This document shows, piece by piece, positions 43,588-52,720 of a stretch of 64,000 bases of DNA; position 1 is the stretch's first letter, and every line of letters starts with the position of its first letter. A program made the translations under genes and the position numbers. The notes beneath the pieces were generated by a model. That model worked only from the letters and a program-made list of their open reading frames with translations, was not told the origin of the DNA and did not search any database. This stretch comes from DAIDKA01 sp036498905 (GTDB taxonomy: Bacteria; Pseudomonadota; Gammaproteobacteria; Steroidobacterales; Steroidobacteraceae): the NCBI GenBank assembly GCA_036498905.1, contig DASYER010000124.1:47883-111882 (forward strand). The letters are read 5' to 3'.

Positions 43588-44418
43588 TTACTCGTTCGCC
43601 GCACCGTTCAGCGCCGCTTCGATGGCGCTGGTCATGGGCTTGAGGAAAAAATTCTCCTCCGGCATCGACTGCACGCGGATGCCATGGTCCTGCAACGACG
43701 CTGCGACCACCGGTCCGACGGCGGCGACATGGGTGCGCTGCAGTGCCTGGGTGATGCGCGCATCGCCACCGACCGCGATGAGCCGGCGCACCTGCGCGGT
43801 GCTGGTGAAGGCGATCGCATCGATCCCGCCCTGCTCGATGCGCGCCAGCAACGCCAGTACCGCGGCATCATCGGTGGAATCCGCGTAACGGTAGGGCGCG
43901 ACGGTGATGACCGCGGCCCCACAGCCGTGGAGGAATTCGATCAGCGGCAGATTCGGCTCGCTGCCATACAGCTGCACGCCGAAACTGCGGCCTTCGAGAC
44001 TGAAGGCCAGGGGCTGCAGGGCGGCGATGATCCCGGCCGTGGTCGGTATTTCGGCGGCAATGTCGGATTTGAGGCCCAGCTCGCGCAGCGCCTTGGCCGG
44101 CTTCGGCCCACGGGTGATCTTGCGCACCTTCGCCAGCTGCAGCAGGAATGCGGGCTTCAAGGCAGGTTCGTGCTGCTCCAGACAGCTCAGCAGCCGGCGC
44201 AGGCCTTCCCCGGTGAGCAGGATGAGATCGTCGCACGCTCCCGCGGCGAAGCGGCGGATGAAGGCCAGAACGGGCTTCGGATCGGCGGCGTCACGGATCA
44301 CCACCAGCGGACAGCGCAGCACCCGCGCGCCGCGTCGCTCCAGCAGGGCGGCAAACAGATCCAGTTCACGGGTCTCGGGCACGGCAATGGTCTTGCCGGC
44401 CAGAGTCTGATTATCCAT
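43588..44418 (-). CDS. Uroporphyrinogen-III synthase (HemD)-like protein
   Basis: A 276-residue protein with the two-domain HemD plan: N-terminal PETRELDLFAALLERRGARVLRCPL, hinge region VQLYGSEPNLPLIEFL, and C-terminal DAIAFTSTAQVRRL and VAAVGPVVAASLQDHGIRV. HemD closes hydroxymethylbilane to uroporphyrinogen III. No hemC or other haem gene is adjacent, so it may be a second HemD or a diverged relative. The start ATG 44418 lies 12 bases after the transporter stop. Confidence 0.88.
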   Translation of the reverse strand: MDNQTLAGKTIAVPETRELDLFAALLERRGARVLRCPLVVIRDAADPKPVLAFIRRFAAGACDDLILLTGEGLRRLLSCLEQHEPALKPAFLLQLAKVRKITRGPKPAKALRELGLKSDIAAEIPTTAGIIAALQPLAFSLEGRSFGVQLYGSEPNLPLIEFLHGCGAAVITVAPYRYADSTDDAAVLALLARIEQGGIDAIAFTSTAQVRRLIAVGGDARITQALQRTHVAAVGPVVAASLQDHGIRVQSMPEENFFLKPMTSAIEAALNGAANE

Positions 44419-44429
44419 GGCGCCGCAGC

Positions 44430-45926
44430 TTACCGCGCGGCTCCCATCCAGGCACGCACCGGGCGCGCCAGCGCGAGCATGATGAAGCCGGATACCGTGC
44501 CGATGAGCGCCATGCGCAGGAACTGCGCAGGCATGTCGGCCACATCCGACCCGATCTCCCCGCCGATCAGCCCCGCGGCGAGGTTGCCTATCGCGGCGCC
44601 GAGGAACCAGGTCCCCATCATCTGCGCGGAGTAGCGGGCCGGCGCGAGCTTGGTGACATTGGACAGGCCGATTGGACTCAAGCACATCTCCCCGGTGGTC
44701 TGCAGCAGGTAGGTGACGATCAGCCAGATCGGCAATACCTTGTGACCCGTGCGCAGCACGGTCTGTGCGGCCACCATCATGACCAGAAAGCTCAAACCCA
44801 GCTGCAGCAGCCCCAGGCCGAACTTGGCGCCGGCGGACGGATCGCGTCCGCGCCTGCCCAGGCTGATCCAGATCCAGGCGAATACCGGTGCGAAGCCGAG
44901 CACGAACACGGCCTGCGCGATCTGGTACCAGCTGACCGGATGCTGCCCGGAGGCAAACCAGCTGCCCAGGAAGGAGCGGTCGGTATGATCGCGGGCGAAC
45001 AGATTCAAGGTTGAACCAGCCTGCTCGTAGCCCGCCCAGAACACCGCAGCACAGACGAAGAAAATCGCAATCACCGCCACCGATTTTTTCTCGGCCGTCG
45101 CGAGTTTGCCGAACAGCAGCACGTTGCCGAAAAACGCGATCGCCAGGGCGATCATCGCCACCCCGGTCACATTGGCCAGCTGCACGACACCGATGGGCAG
45201 CAGGCCGGCGATGGTGAGCAGCACGAGCACGCCCAAGGCCACCAGTGATCCGGTCAGCAGCCGCTGCGCGCGTTTGTGCTCGCGCGGCGCAGCCGGATGT
45301 GGCGCCACGCCTGCATCGCCCAGCCATTTTCCGGTCAGGTGATACTGGATGAGTCCCAGCACCATGCCGACGCCACCGACGAGGAAGCCCCAGCGGTAGC
45401 CGACGGTTTCACCAATGGTGCCGACGACCAGGGGCGACAGGGCGCCGAGGTTGATGCCGACATAGTAGATCGAGAACGCGGCGTCGCGCCGCGAGCCGGA
45501 CTCGCCCTCGTACAGCGCGCCCACGAGCGTGCTGCAATTGGTCTTCAGCATCCCGGTGCCGAGGCAGATGATCAGCAGCCCGAGGTAGAAGGTTGTCATG
45601 CCGGCGGGGATCGCGAGCGCGAAGTTGCCCGCGCTGATCAGTACGCCGCCCCAGAAGACGGATCGGCGTTGGCCGAGTACCCGATCTGCGATCCAGCCGC
45701 CGGGCAAATTTGCCAGATAGGCGGCGGCGGTGAACAGGCCGAAGACGGCGCCACCTTGCACATCGCTCATGCCGAGCCCGCCGGCGTTGAGCGCGGCGGT
45801 CATGTACAGCAGCAGCAGTGCCCGCATGCCGTAGTAGGAAAAACGTTCCCACATCTCGGTGAAGAACAGTGTCGCGAGCCCCCGCGGGTGGCCCATCCAG
45901 GTCGCCCGGGCGGCGGCCGCGCTCAA
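44430..45926 (-). CDS. POT-family proton-coupled peptide transporter
   Basis: A 498-residue, twelve-or-more-span MFS-type carrier. The family signature FFTEMWERFSYYGMRALLLLYM is at residues 21-42, and the second POT region GWIADRVLGQRRSVFWGG follows. It imports di- and tripeptides with protons. The start codon is TTG at 45926, sharing TTGA with the tatC stop; no ATG is suitably placed. Confidence 0.93.
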   Translation of the reverse strand: MSAAAARATWMGHPRGLATLFFTEMWERFSYYGMRALLLLYMTAALNAGGLGMSDVQGGAVFGLFTAAAYLANLPGGWIADRVLGQRRSVFWGGVLISAGNFALAIPAGMTTFYLGLLIICLGTGMLKTNCSTLVGALYEGESGSRRDAAFSIYYVGINLGALSPLVVGTIGETVGYRWGFLVGGVGMVLGLIQYHLTGKWLGDAGVAPHPAAPREHKRAQRLLTGSLVALGVLVLLTIAGLLPIGVVQLANVTGVAMIALAIAFFGNVLLFGKLATAEKKSVAVIAIFFVCAAVFWAGYEQAGSTLNLFARDHTDRSFLGSWFASGQHPVSWYQIAQAVFVLGFAPVFAWIWISLGRRGRDPSAGAKFGLGLLQLGLSFLVMMVAAQTVLRTGHKVLPIWLIVTYLLQTTGEMCLSPIGLSNVTKLAPARYSAQMMGTWFLGAAIGNLAAGLIGGEIGSDVADMPAQFLRMALIGTVSGFIMLALARPVRAWMGAAR

Positions 45927-46699
45927 GGCGTCTGGTCTTCCCGGCGTGCAATGTCCTTCTTGCGCATGTTCGTCATCACGGTCGCCATGATCAGTCCGCC
46001 CTCATAGAGCAGGTACATGGGTATCGCCATGATGCATTGTGAAAATGCATCCGGCGGAGTCACCGCGGCGGCGACCACGAACACACCCACCGCCACGTAG
46101 GGGCGGTTCGCCTTGAGCTTCTCAACACTCACCAGACCGGTGAGCGCCAGCAGCACCACGGCCACCGGCGTCTCGAATGCGAGGCCGAAACCGAAGAACA
46201 TCTGCATCGCGAAGTCCAGATAACTGGTGATGTCCGTCATCATCGTGACGCCCTTCGGCGTGGTGTTCACGAAATAGGTAAACACCACCGGGAACACGAA
46301 CTGATAGGCGAAGGCGATGCCCAGGTAGAACAACAGCACTGAGGAGGCCAGCAGCGGGATCGCGAAGCGCTTCTCATGCTTGTACAGCCCGGGTGCGATG
46401 AACGACCAGATCTGGTAGAGCATGTACGGCATGGCGATGAACACCGCCACGAACATCGACAGCTTGAACGGTGTCATGAACGGCGACATCACCCCGGTGG
46501 CGATCAGCGTCGCACCCTTCGGAAGCTTGGCCTGGATCGGCCGCGCCGCGAAGGTGAACAGGTCGTTCGAGTAGTACGCGCAAGGAATCAGCGCGATGAT
46601 GAAGGCGATCAAGGCGCGCATCAGCCGATTGCGCAGCTCCAGCAGATGCGAGATCAGCGTCCCTTCGGCCAGGTTTTCCTTCTTGGGTTCCTCAGCCAT
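45923..46699 (-). CDS. tatC: Sec-independent protein translocase TatC
   Basis: A 258-residue, six-span inner-membrane protein; recognises twin-arginine signal peptides with TatB. Visible: SHLLELRNRLMRALIAFIIAL, GVMSPFMTPFKLSMFVAVFIAMP and FGFGLAFETPV in the fifth span. It overlaps tatB by eight bases. An exported Tat-signal protein is encoded at 19.8-20.7 kb. Confidence 0.98.
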   Translation of the reverse strand: MAEEPKKENLAEGTLISHLLELRNRLMRALIAFIIALIPCAYYSNDLFTFAARPIQAKLPKGATLIATGVMSPFMTPFKLSMFVAVFIAMPYMLYQIWSFIAPGLYKHEKRFAIPLLASSVLLFYLGIAFAYQFVFPVVFTYFVNTTPKGVTMMTDITSYLDFAMQMFFGFGLAFETPVAVVLLALTGLVSVEKLKANRPYVAVGVFVVAAAVTPPDAFSQCIMAIPMYLLYEGGLIMATVMTNMRKKDIARREDQTP

Positions 46700-47330
46700 G
46701 ATCGTGCGGGAACACTACCTCGACGGTGGCCGGCTGATCCGGCTCCGCGCTCTTTGCATCGCTACCCGGGCCACCCTGCGTCTCGCGCGGGCCGGCCGGC
46801 CCGTTCGGCTCGGAGGTCGGAAACATGTCCATGGTCCCATGCGGATCGGCCGCTTCGGCGGGCAGCGCATAGGGATCCTGCGCCAGAACCGCAGGCTCGC
46901 TGCCGTTCATCGCAAAGTAGATCTGTGCCTCCGGATGCATTTCGCTGCCGGCGGGTTCGACGGGCGCGGCTTCGGGCTCCGGCGGTGCCGTGGTGTTCTC
47001 CGCCGCGACACTTGCCTCGCTCGCCGCGGCGCTGGCCTGGGGGTCCGGCGCCGGTTCGGTTCCGGGCGCCGGCGGACCCACATCCGGGGCGACATTGCGC
47101 GTCACCGGCTTGACGGCGTTGATGGAGTTGACCTCCTGCTCGAGCTGCTCGCGAAACTGCCGCGCCATGTGGCGCGCGCGTCCGACCCAGCGGCCCAGCT
47201 GCTGCACCAGGCCGGGCAGTTTCTTCGGGCCGAGCACCACGAGGGCGACACCGAAGGTGATCACCAGCTCCGGGAAGCTGAAGTCAAAGAAACCGCGCTG
47301 CCGGGCCCGTGCGGCGGGCGCTCGCATCAT
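46692..47330 (-). CDS. tatB: Sec-independent protein translocase TatB
   Basis: A 212-residue protein: short N-terminus, transmembrane helix FPELVITFGVALVVLGPKKLPG, amphipathic helix (VQQLGRWVGRARHMARQFREQLEQEV), then a long Pro/Ala/Glu-rich tail. The ATG 47330 (second choice 47327) is one base after the tatA stop. The tail is long but low in complexity, as in other TatB proteins. Confidence 0.93.
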   Translation of the reverse strand: MMRAPAARARQRGFFDFSFPELVITFGVALVVLGPKKLPGLVQQLGRWVGRARHMARQFREQLEQEVNSINAVKPVTRNVAPDVGPPAPGTEPAPDPQASAAASEASVAAENTTAPPEPEAAPVEPAGSEMHPEAQIYFAMNGSEPAVLAQDPYALPAEAADPHGTMDMFPTSEPNGPAGPRETQGGPGSDAKSAEPDQPATVEVVFPHDHG

Positions 47331-47331
47331 C

Positions 47332-47553
47332 TTAGGCACTTGGCTTGCCGCTCCTGCGCGATCGGGCGGCCAGCACCTCGGGGAACTCCGCATCCGGCAG
47401 GCTCTCCGGAGGGGCCGGCTTGGGCGCCTGCGCGGCCTTCACGCCTTTGCGGAAACCCTTGACCGCCGCGCCGAGGTCGGAGCCGACGCTGCGCACCTTG
47501 CCGGCGCCAAACACCAGCAGCAATACCACTGCAATTATGAGAAGTTCGAACAT
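47332..47553 (-). CDS. tatA: Sec-independent protein translocase TatA
   Basis: A 73-residue protein with an N-terminal helix (MFELLIIAVVLLLVFGAGKV) and an amphipathic helix (GSDLGAAVKGFRKGVKAAQ), the pore-forming subunit. Its start MFELLIIAVV is unusual in having Phe in place of the more common Gly at position 2, yet the rest is canonical. It precedes tatB by one base. Confidence 0.96.
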   Translation of the reverse strand: MFELLIIAVVLLLVFGAGKVRSVGSDLGAAVKGFRKGVKAAQAPKPAPPESLPDAEFPEVLAARSRRSGKPSA

Positions 47554-47608
47554 AGCCGGAATGATAGGACAAATGAGGCCTGCGGCGCTGTAAACTTCTC
47601 TCTCAAAT

Positions 47609-48049
47609 TCAACGGGTTCCGAGCCAGAAGGTGACCGGCCCGTCATTCACCAGACTCACCTGCATGTCGGCGCCGAATTCCCCGGTGCCCACATCCGGAT
47701 GGGCGGCGCGCGCCTGCGCGACCAGGTAATCGAACAGTTCGTGCGCCCGCTCGGGCGCCGCCGCGGTGCTGAACCCCGGCCGGGTACCCGAGCGGGTGTC
47801 CGCCGCGAGCGTGAACTGCGACACCAGCAGCACCCCGCCGCCCACCGCGCGCACGTCCTGGTTCATGCGGCCCTCGTCATCGGCAAAAATACGGTAGGTG
47901 AGCAGTCGCTCGAGCAGGCGATCGGCATCGGACGCGGTATCCTCCTTCTGTACGCCGATGAAGGCGAGCACGCCGCGGCCGATGGCGCCGATGATTTCGG
48001 ATCGCACGCGCACCTGCGCCTGCGTAACCCGTTGAATGAGTGCGATCAT
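47609..48049 (-). CDS. dtd: D-aminoacyl-tRNA deacylase
   Basis: A 146-residue enzyme that clears mischarged D-amino acids from tRNA. Conserved pieces are MIALIQRVTQAQVRV, GVLLVSQFTLAADTRSGTRPGF, and the GP cis-motif VSLVNDGPVTFWL. The ATG 48049 gives the family start; a TTG nine bases upstream is a shadow. It precedes tatA by 55 bases on the same strand. Confidence 0.97.
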   Translation of the reverse strand: MIALIQRVTQAQVRVRSEIIGAIGRGVLAFIGVQKEDTASDADRLLERLLTYRIFADDEGRMNQDVRAVGGGVLLVSQFTLAADTRSGTRPGFSTAAAPERAHELFDYLVAQARAAHPDVGTGEFGADMQVSLVNDGPVTFWLGTR

Positions 48050-48154
48050 GGGCGCCAAGGATCCGCGAATCCGCGGTGCGGTGCCACAGTGAGTGGTAAT
48101 TCCACGGACGAATCCTTAAGATTCGGAGCCGTTTTGCGCAAGGTGGTTACGGGT

Positions 48155-48820
48155 ATGGGTTTTTGGTTCCGCACGGGCGTTGTGTCGCTGTTCGCCTCAG
48201 GTTTTGTGTTCACGGGAGCGACCGCATTCGCGCAAGGATCGGGCGACGCACCGGCTGTGAAGGCCGATCCCGTGCACGGCAAGGCGATCTCGTACACCTG
48301 TCTGGGCTGCCACGGTGTGGACGGCTATCGCAACGCCTACCCGAACTACAGCGTCCCGAAGCTGGCCGGCCAGCACCCCGAGTACATCATTGCCGCGCTC
48401 CAGGAATACAAGGGCGACCAGCGCTCGCATCTGACCATGCATTCGCAGGCCTCTGAACTGTCCGACCAGGACATGGCGGACATTGCGGCGTACTTCTCGG
48501 GCACGGTCCTGAAGCCGGGTCCGGTGCCCACCAATGCGCCGCCGGCCCCGGCCGCCGTCGCCGTGTGCGCCGCCTGCCATGGCGCCACAGGCATCAGTGT
48601 CGTGCCGAACTACCCGATTCTCGCCGGGCAGCATGCCGATTACCTGAAGCGCGAAATCGCCGAATACAAGGATGGCGGCCGCAAGAATCCCATCATGGTC
48701 GGCATGGCCGCGACCATCAAAGACTCCGATGTCGACGCGCTGGCCGACTACTTCAGCAAGATGCAGCCGTCGCTGGGTACCCTGAACCGTCCGTTCTCGA
48801 TCCTGTCCGCCGGCCGGTAA
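48155..48820 (+). CDS. Dihaem cytochrome c4-like protein
   Basis: A 221-residue exported protein: signal peptide about 1-26 (GVVSLFASGFVFTGATAFA), two class I c-type haem sites, CLGCH at 49-53 and CAACH at 138-142, in tandem cytochrome domains. It would carry electrons in the periplasm, usually to an oxidase. The gene is divergent from dtd. Its stop is 20 bases from the stop of the convergent peptidase. Confidence 0.93.
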   Translation: MGFWFRTGVVSLFASGFVFTGATAFAQGSGDAPAVKADPVHGKAISYTCLGCHGVDGYRNAYPNYSVPKLAGQHPEYIIAALQEYKGDQRSHLTMHSQASELSDQDMADIAAYFSGTVLKPGPVPTNAPPAPAAVAVCAACHGATGISVVPNYPILAGQHADYLKREIAEYKDGGRKNPIMVGMAATIKDSDVDALADYFSKMQPSLGTLNRPFSILSAGR

Positions 48821-48840
48821 GGATCGGCCCGGCCTGCCCG

Positions 48841-50823
48841 CTACGGGGCGAGCTTCTTCAGGAATTGCGCCACCGTCGCCAGCCACGCATCGCGGTTGGC
48901 GACATGACGTAGCTCGTGGCCTTCGTTCCGGGCCGTCACGTACCACGCTTCGCCGCCACGCGCCCGGATACCGGCGACGATCTGGCCGGCCTGCTGCACC
49001 TGGGCCGGCGTGTCCTGAAGACCCTGGAATACCAGCACCGGCTTGCGGATCTGCGCCAGGCTGTTGAGCGGTGAGAGCCGGTTCAGCTGCGCGCGCACCT
49101 GCGGATCGCGCTCGTCACCGAATTCGGCGCGCCGGTTCGCCGCCTCATCGGGCGTCGCATCGGCCAGATAGGCCGGCAGACTGGCGTAGCCGTTCACGAT
49201 GATGGCGCCGCTGAGGCGGTCGCCATAGGTTGTCAGCATGGCGAGGGCCATGAAGCCGCCGTAGGACTGGCCCATGACGGCCACGTGCGTGTGATCCAGG
49301 TCCTTTTGCATGCCGATCCACACCAGCAGGGCGCCCAGATCGCGCACGGCATCCTCGCGCGCCGGCCCATTGTCCAGATTCGCAAAGGTTTTGCCGTAGC
49401 CGGTGGAACCGCGGACATTCGGCGCGATGACCACGTAGCCGAGCTCATTCACCGCGAACTGGATGAAGGCGTCAAAGCCGGGGCGGTACTGGGCGGCCGG
49501 CCCGTCGTGGATATCGATGAGCACCGGATGCGGGCCGGGGGTGCGCGGGCGGTAGACGAAGGCCGGAATGGGACGCTGGCCGCTCTTGCCGCGGTCCCAG
49601 GTGGGGAACTGCACGACCTGGGCGGCCACGAATGACTGCGCGTCGACCTCGCCCGATTCACTGTGCGTCCAGCGCGCCAGCTGGTTGTGTTCCGGCTCAT
49701 AGACATAGACGTCGCTGGGCGACTGCGGCCCCTCGGCGCTGAACGCCAGCGAATGGCCGGTATGATCAAAATGCAGACCGGTGATGCGTCCTTCCGGAAG
49801 CCCCGCCGGCGACAGTTCGAGTTTCAGCTGGTTGTCGAGCACCGTCAGGCGGTCACGGCCACTGTCGTTGGTGACGTAGGCGAGATAGCGGCCGTCCACG
49901 CCGACCTGGAAGTCCACGATGTCCCAGGGAATGGTCGCGGTCAGTTCGCGGGCCTCGTGCGTGACCAGGTCCAGATAGCGAAGCTCGGAGAAATCCCCGT
50001 CATCCACGGAACTGATGTAGATACCGCGGCCGTCTGCGGAAAACCGCGCCTGCCGTACGCCTAAATGCTTGCCGCCGGCCTCGGCGGGCAGCACGCTCCC
50101 GGTGTTCACATCGGCGATGAACAGGCTGCTTTCGTCGCTGGCGTCCGGTTGCCATAACAGCAGCTTCTGTCCATCGGCCGACCAGTCCATGGGGAACCAG
50201 GGACGATCGCGGCCGGCCACGACCAGGCGCGGCGCACCGTGACCTGCGATGTCCACCATATAAATGTCGGTGATGGCCGCATTGCGGTCATTGCCGGTGA
50301 ACACGACATGCTGGCCGTCGGGTGACCACAGTGGACTGCCGTGACTTCCGGTGCCGCCACTGAGCATGCGTGCGCTGTGCGCGGCAAAGCTGTAGTAGTA
50401 CAGCTGTGGCGGACCCCCGCCGTCCTGCTCCTTGAGGAAGGCGAAGCCCTCGGCCGCACCGGTGGGCGCGGTGAGTACCTTCGTAATCGGGTCCGGATAC
50501 CAGGTCAGCTGTTCACGCATACCCAGGGGCGCCAGCACCCGGTGTAGCTGCGGGACTTCGGCAAAACGGGTGCTGATCAGCAGGCTGTTGTCCGGCAGCC
50601 AGGCGGCAAAGGACGCGTCGCGACCCACCAGGTAGTCACCGAGTCGCGCGCCCAGTTTCGGATCGATCGGCGGCACGCCGTCGAATATGAGCATGCCGCG
50701 CGATTGCGCCGGCAGACCCTGCACGGGGATCGGCATCACGGGATTTGCAGCGTGGGTGCGGGGCGCCTGGGCGAGCAATCCGCTGCCGAGCGCCAGGCAA
50801 AGTGCAAGAACCGGATTTCTCAT
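48841..50823 (-). CDS. S9 family (prolyl oligopeptidase-type) exported peptidase
   Basis: A 660-residue protein. The ATG 50823 begins a signal peptide (PVLALCLALGSGLLAQAPRTHA). An N-terminal beta-propeller (about 35-400, recurring WSPDGQHVVF- and WSADGQKLLL-like blades) leads into an alpha/beta-hydrolase domain with nucleophile GQSYGGFMAL and His in NEGHELRH. It cleaves oligopeptides, often after Pro or basic residues. The longer frame to 51000 adds an anti-signal sequence and is rejected. Divergent from the MBL gene. Confidence 0.93.
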   Translation of the reverse strand: MRNPVLALCLALGSGLLAQAPRTHAANPVMPIPVQGLPAQSRGMLIFDGVPPIDPKLGARLGDYLVGRDASFAAWLPDNSLLISTRFAEVPQLHRVLAPLGMREQLTWYPDPITKVLTAPTGAAEGFAFLKEQDGGGPPQLYYYSFAAHSARMLSGGTGSHGSPLWSPDGQHVVFTGNDRNAAITDIYMVDIAGHGAPRLVVAGRDRPWFPMDWSADGQKLLLWQPDASDESSLFIADVNTGSVLPAEAGGKHLGVRQARFSADGRGIYISSVDDGDFSELRYLDLVTHEARELTATIPWDIVDFQVGVDGRYLAYVTNDSGRDRLTVLDNQLKLELSPAGLPEGRITGLHFDHTGHSLAFSAEGPQSPSDVYVYEPEHNQLARWTHSESGEVDAQSFVAAQVVQFPTWDRGKSGQRPIPAFVYRPRTPGPHPVLIDIHDGPAAQYRPGFDAFIQFAVNELGYVVIAPNVRGSTGYGKTFANLDNGPAREDAVRDLGALLVWIGMQKDLDHTHVAVMGQSYGGFMALAMLTTYGDRLSGAIIVNGYASLPAYLADATPDEAANRRAEFGDERDPQVRAQLNRLSPLNSLAQIRKPVLVFQGLQDTPAQVQQAGQIVAGIRARGGEAWYVTARNEGHELRHVANRDAWLATVAQFLKKLAP

Positions 50824-50857
50824 GGGTGCCGCTATGGTGCCTGATAGCATCGCTCTC

Positions 50858-51820
50858 ATGACAGCCCAATTCGCCGTCGCGCGTATCACCCGCCATCCCG
50901 ACGGCATCACGGCGGTGGACACCGAATACATCAGACCCGGGCTGGCGGCGGCCCATATCATCCGGCAGGCCGAGGCGGCCGCTTTCGTGGATGTGGGCAC
51001 GAATCATTCGGTGCCGCATCTGCTGGCCGCGCTCGGGGACCTCAAGATCCGGCCGCAGGCCGTCGAATATCTGTTCCTCACGCACGTTCACCTGGACCAC
51101 GCCGGGGGCGCCGGCCTGTTGCTGCAGTCCCTGCCGAATGCGCAGGTGGTGGTGCATCCGCGCGGCGCGCCGCATCTGATCGATCCGACAAAACTCATCG
51201 CTGCCTCGAAGGAGGTATACGGCGAGGACCTCTACCGCCGGCTGTACGGGGATCTGGTTCCGATCGATGCCGGTCGTATCATCAGCAGCGCGGACGGGAA
51301 GCTGATGTCCCTGCAGGGACGCCCGTTTCAGCTGCTGCATACCCCGGGACACGCCCTGCACCACTACTGCCTGGTCGACCTTGCGCACCGCAATCTGTTC
51401 ACCGGCGATACCTTCGGCCTGTCCTACCGCGAATTCGATACGGCGCAGGGGGCCATGGGTCTGCCGACGACCACTCCCACCCACTTTGATCCCGTACAGC
51501 TGGTGGAGTCGATCGACCGGCTGATGGCGACCGGGGCGGAGGCGGCCTACCTGATGCACTACAGCCGCGTGAGCGGCCTGCCCGCGATCGCCGCATCGCT
51601 CAAGGCACAGATCCCGGAATTTGCGGCCATGGCGCTGCGGCACGCCGACGCCGCGGATCCGTATCAGGCGATCTATGCCGACATGCGCGCCTTGTGGATA
51701 GAACTGGCGCGCGGCCATGGGGTTGCCGAACCGCAGGCCCGCGTGGATGAATACCTGTCCAAGGACCTCGACCTCAACACCCAGGGTCTGATCGCCTGGC
51801 TGCAACGCCAGCGAAGGTAG
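50858..51820 (+). CDS. MBL-fold metallo-hydrolase
   Basis: A 320-residue protein of the metallo-beta-lactamase fold, with the metal motif THVHLDHAGG (HxHxDH), then HTPGHALHH and FTGDTFG. Members include glyoxalase II-like thioesterases and arylsulfatase-type enzymes; the exact substrate is unknown. The start is probably ATG 50858; ATG 50834 in the same frame is an alternative. It leads the prpB gene by seven bases and may be co-transcribed with it. Confidence 0.88.
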   Translation: MTAQFAVARITRHPDGITAVDTEYIRPGLAAAHIIRQAEAAAFVDVGTNHSVPHLLAALGDLKIRPQAVEYLFLTHVHLDHAGGAGLLLQSLPNAQVVVHPRGAPHLIDPTKLIAASKEVYGEDLYRRLYGDLVPIDAGRIISSADGKLMSLQGRPFQLLHTPGHALHHYCLVDLAHRNLFTGDTFGLSYREFDTAQGAMGLPTTTPTHFDPVQLVESIDRLMATGAEAAYLMHYSRVSGLPAIAASLKAQIPEFAAMALRHADAADPYQAIYADMRALWIELARGHGVAEPQARVDEYLSKDLDLNTQGLIAWLQRQRR

Positions 51821-51827
51821 GGCAGCG

Positions 51828-52718
51828 ATGGCGACACTTACTCCGGGGCAATCCCTGCGCGCGGCGCTCGAACTGGAGCGGCCGCTGCAGGTGGTGGGGG
51901 CGGTCAGTGCCTACGCGGCGATGCTGGCGGCGCGCGCCGGTTTTCGGGCGTTGTACCTCTCCGGTGCGGGTGTGGCCAACAGCGCCTTCGGATTGCCGGA
52001 CTTGGGCGTCACCACTGTGAACGATGTGAGCGAGGAGGTCCGGCGCATTACCGCGGCCTGCGCACTGCCGCTGCTGGTCGATGCGGATACCGGCTTTGGC
52101 GCCGCGTTCAGCATCGCCCGTACCACCCGCGAGTTGGCGCGCGCGGGCGCCGCGGGCATGCACCTGGAGGACCAGGTGCAGAGCAAGCGCTGCGGCCATC
52201 GGCCGGGCAAGAAACTGGTGCCGGCGCAGGAGATGTGCGACCGGCTCAAAGCCGCGCTCGATGCCCGCAGCGATGCGGCCTTCGTGATCATGGCGCGCAC
52301 CGATGCGCACGCGGTGGAGGGTAACTCTGCGGCCGTTGCGCGCGCCCAAGCCTACGTTGCGGCCGGCGCCGACATGATTTTTGCCGAAGGCCTCACCACA
52401 CTGGCGGAATACCGGCAGTTCACCGCGGCGGTGAGCGCACCGGTGCTGGCCAATATCACCGAGTTTGGTCGTACACCGCTGTTCACCACGCGGGAACTTG
52501 ACGAGGCCGGCGTGCGCATCGCGCTGTATCCCCTGTCCGCCTTCCGGGCCATGAGCCGGGCAGCGCAGGAGGTGTACGCCGGCATCCGCAACGACGGTAC
52601 CCAGCGCGCGCTGGTGGCGCGCATGCAGACCCGCGAAGATCTGTATGAGGTGCTGGGTTATCACGCCTATGAGGAGCGGCTGGATCGGCTGTTCGGCAGC
52701 AATCCGCCACAGGAGTAG
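51828..52718 (+). CDS. prpB: Methylisocitrate lyase
   Basis: A 296-residue PEP-mutase/ICL-superfamily TIM-barrel enzyme. It splits 2-methylisocitrate to pyruvate and succinate, the last step of propionate oxidation. Motifs: VGAVSAYAAMLAARAGF, LVDADTGFG, and VQSKRCGHRPGKKL with the catalytic Cys. It is followed three bases later by prpC. Confidence 0.96.
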   Translation: MATLTPGQSLRAALELERPLQVVGAVSAYAAMLAARAGFRALYLSGAGVANSAFGLPDLGVTTVNDVSEEVRRITAACALPLLVDADTGFGAAFSIARTTRELARAGAAGMHLEDQVQSKRCGHRPGKKLVPAQEMCDRLKAALDARSDAAFVIMARTDAHAVEGNSAAVARAQAYVAAGADMIFAEGLTTLAEYRQFTAAVSAPVLANITEFGRTPLFTTRELDEAGVRIALYPLSAFRAMSRAAQEVYAGIRNDGTQRALVARMQTREDLYEVLGYHAYEERLDRLFGSNPPQE

Positions 52719-52720
52719 CA

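Noticed and set aside
43588..45327. 579-residue frame that joins part of the transporter region to the HemD-like protein
   Set aside because: The upstream part is an out-of-frame shadow of the POT transporter; the true start is the ATG at 44418.
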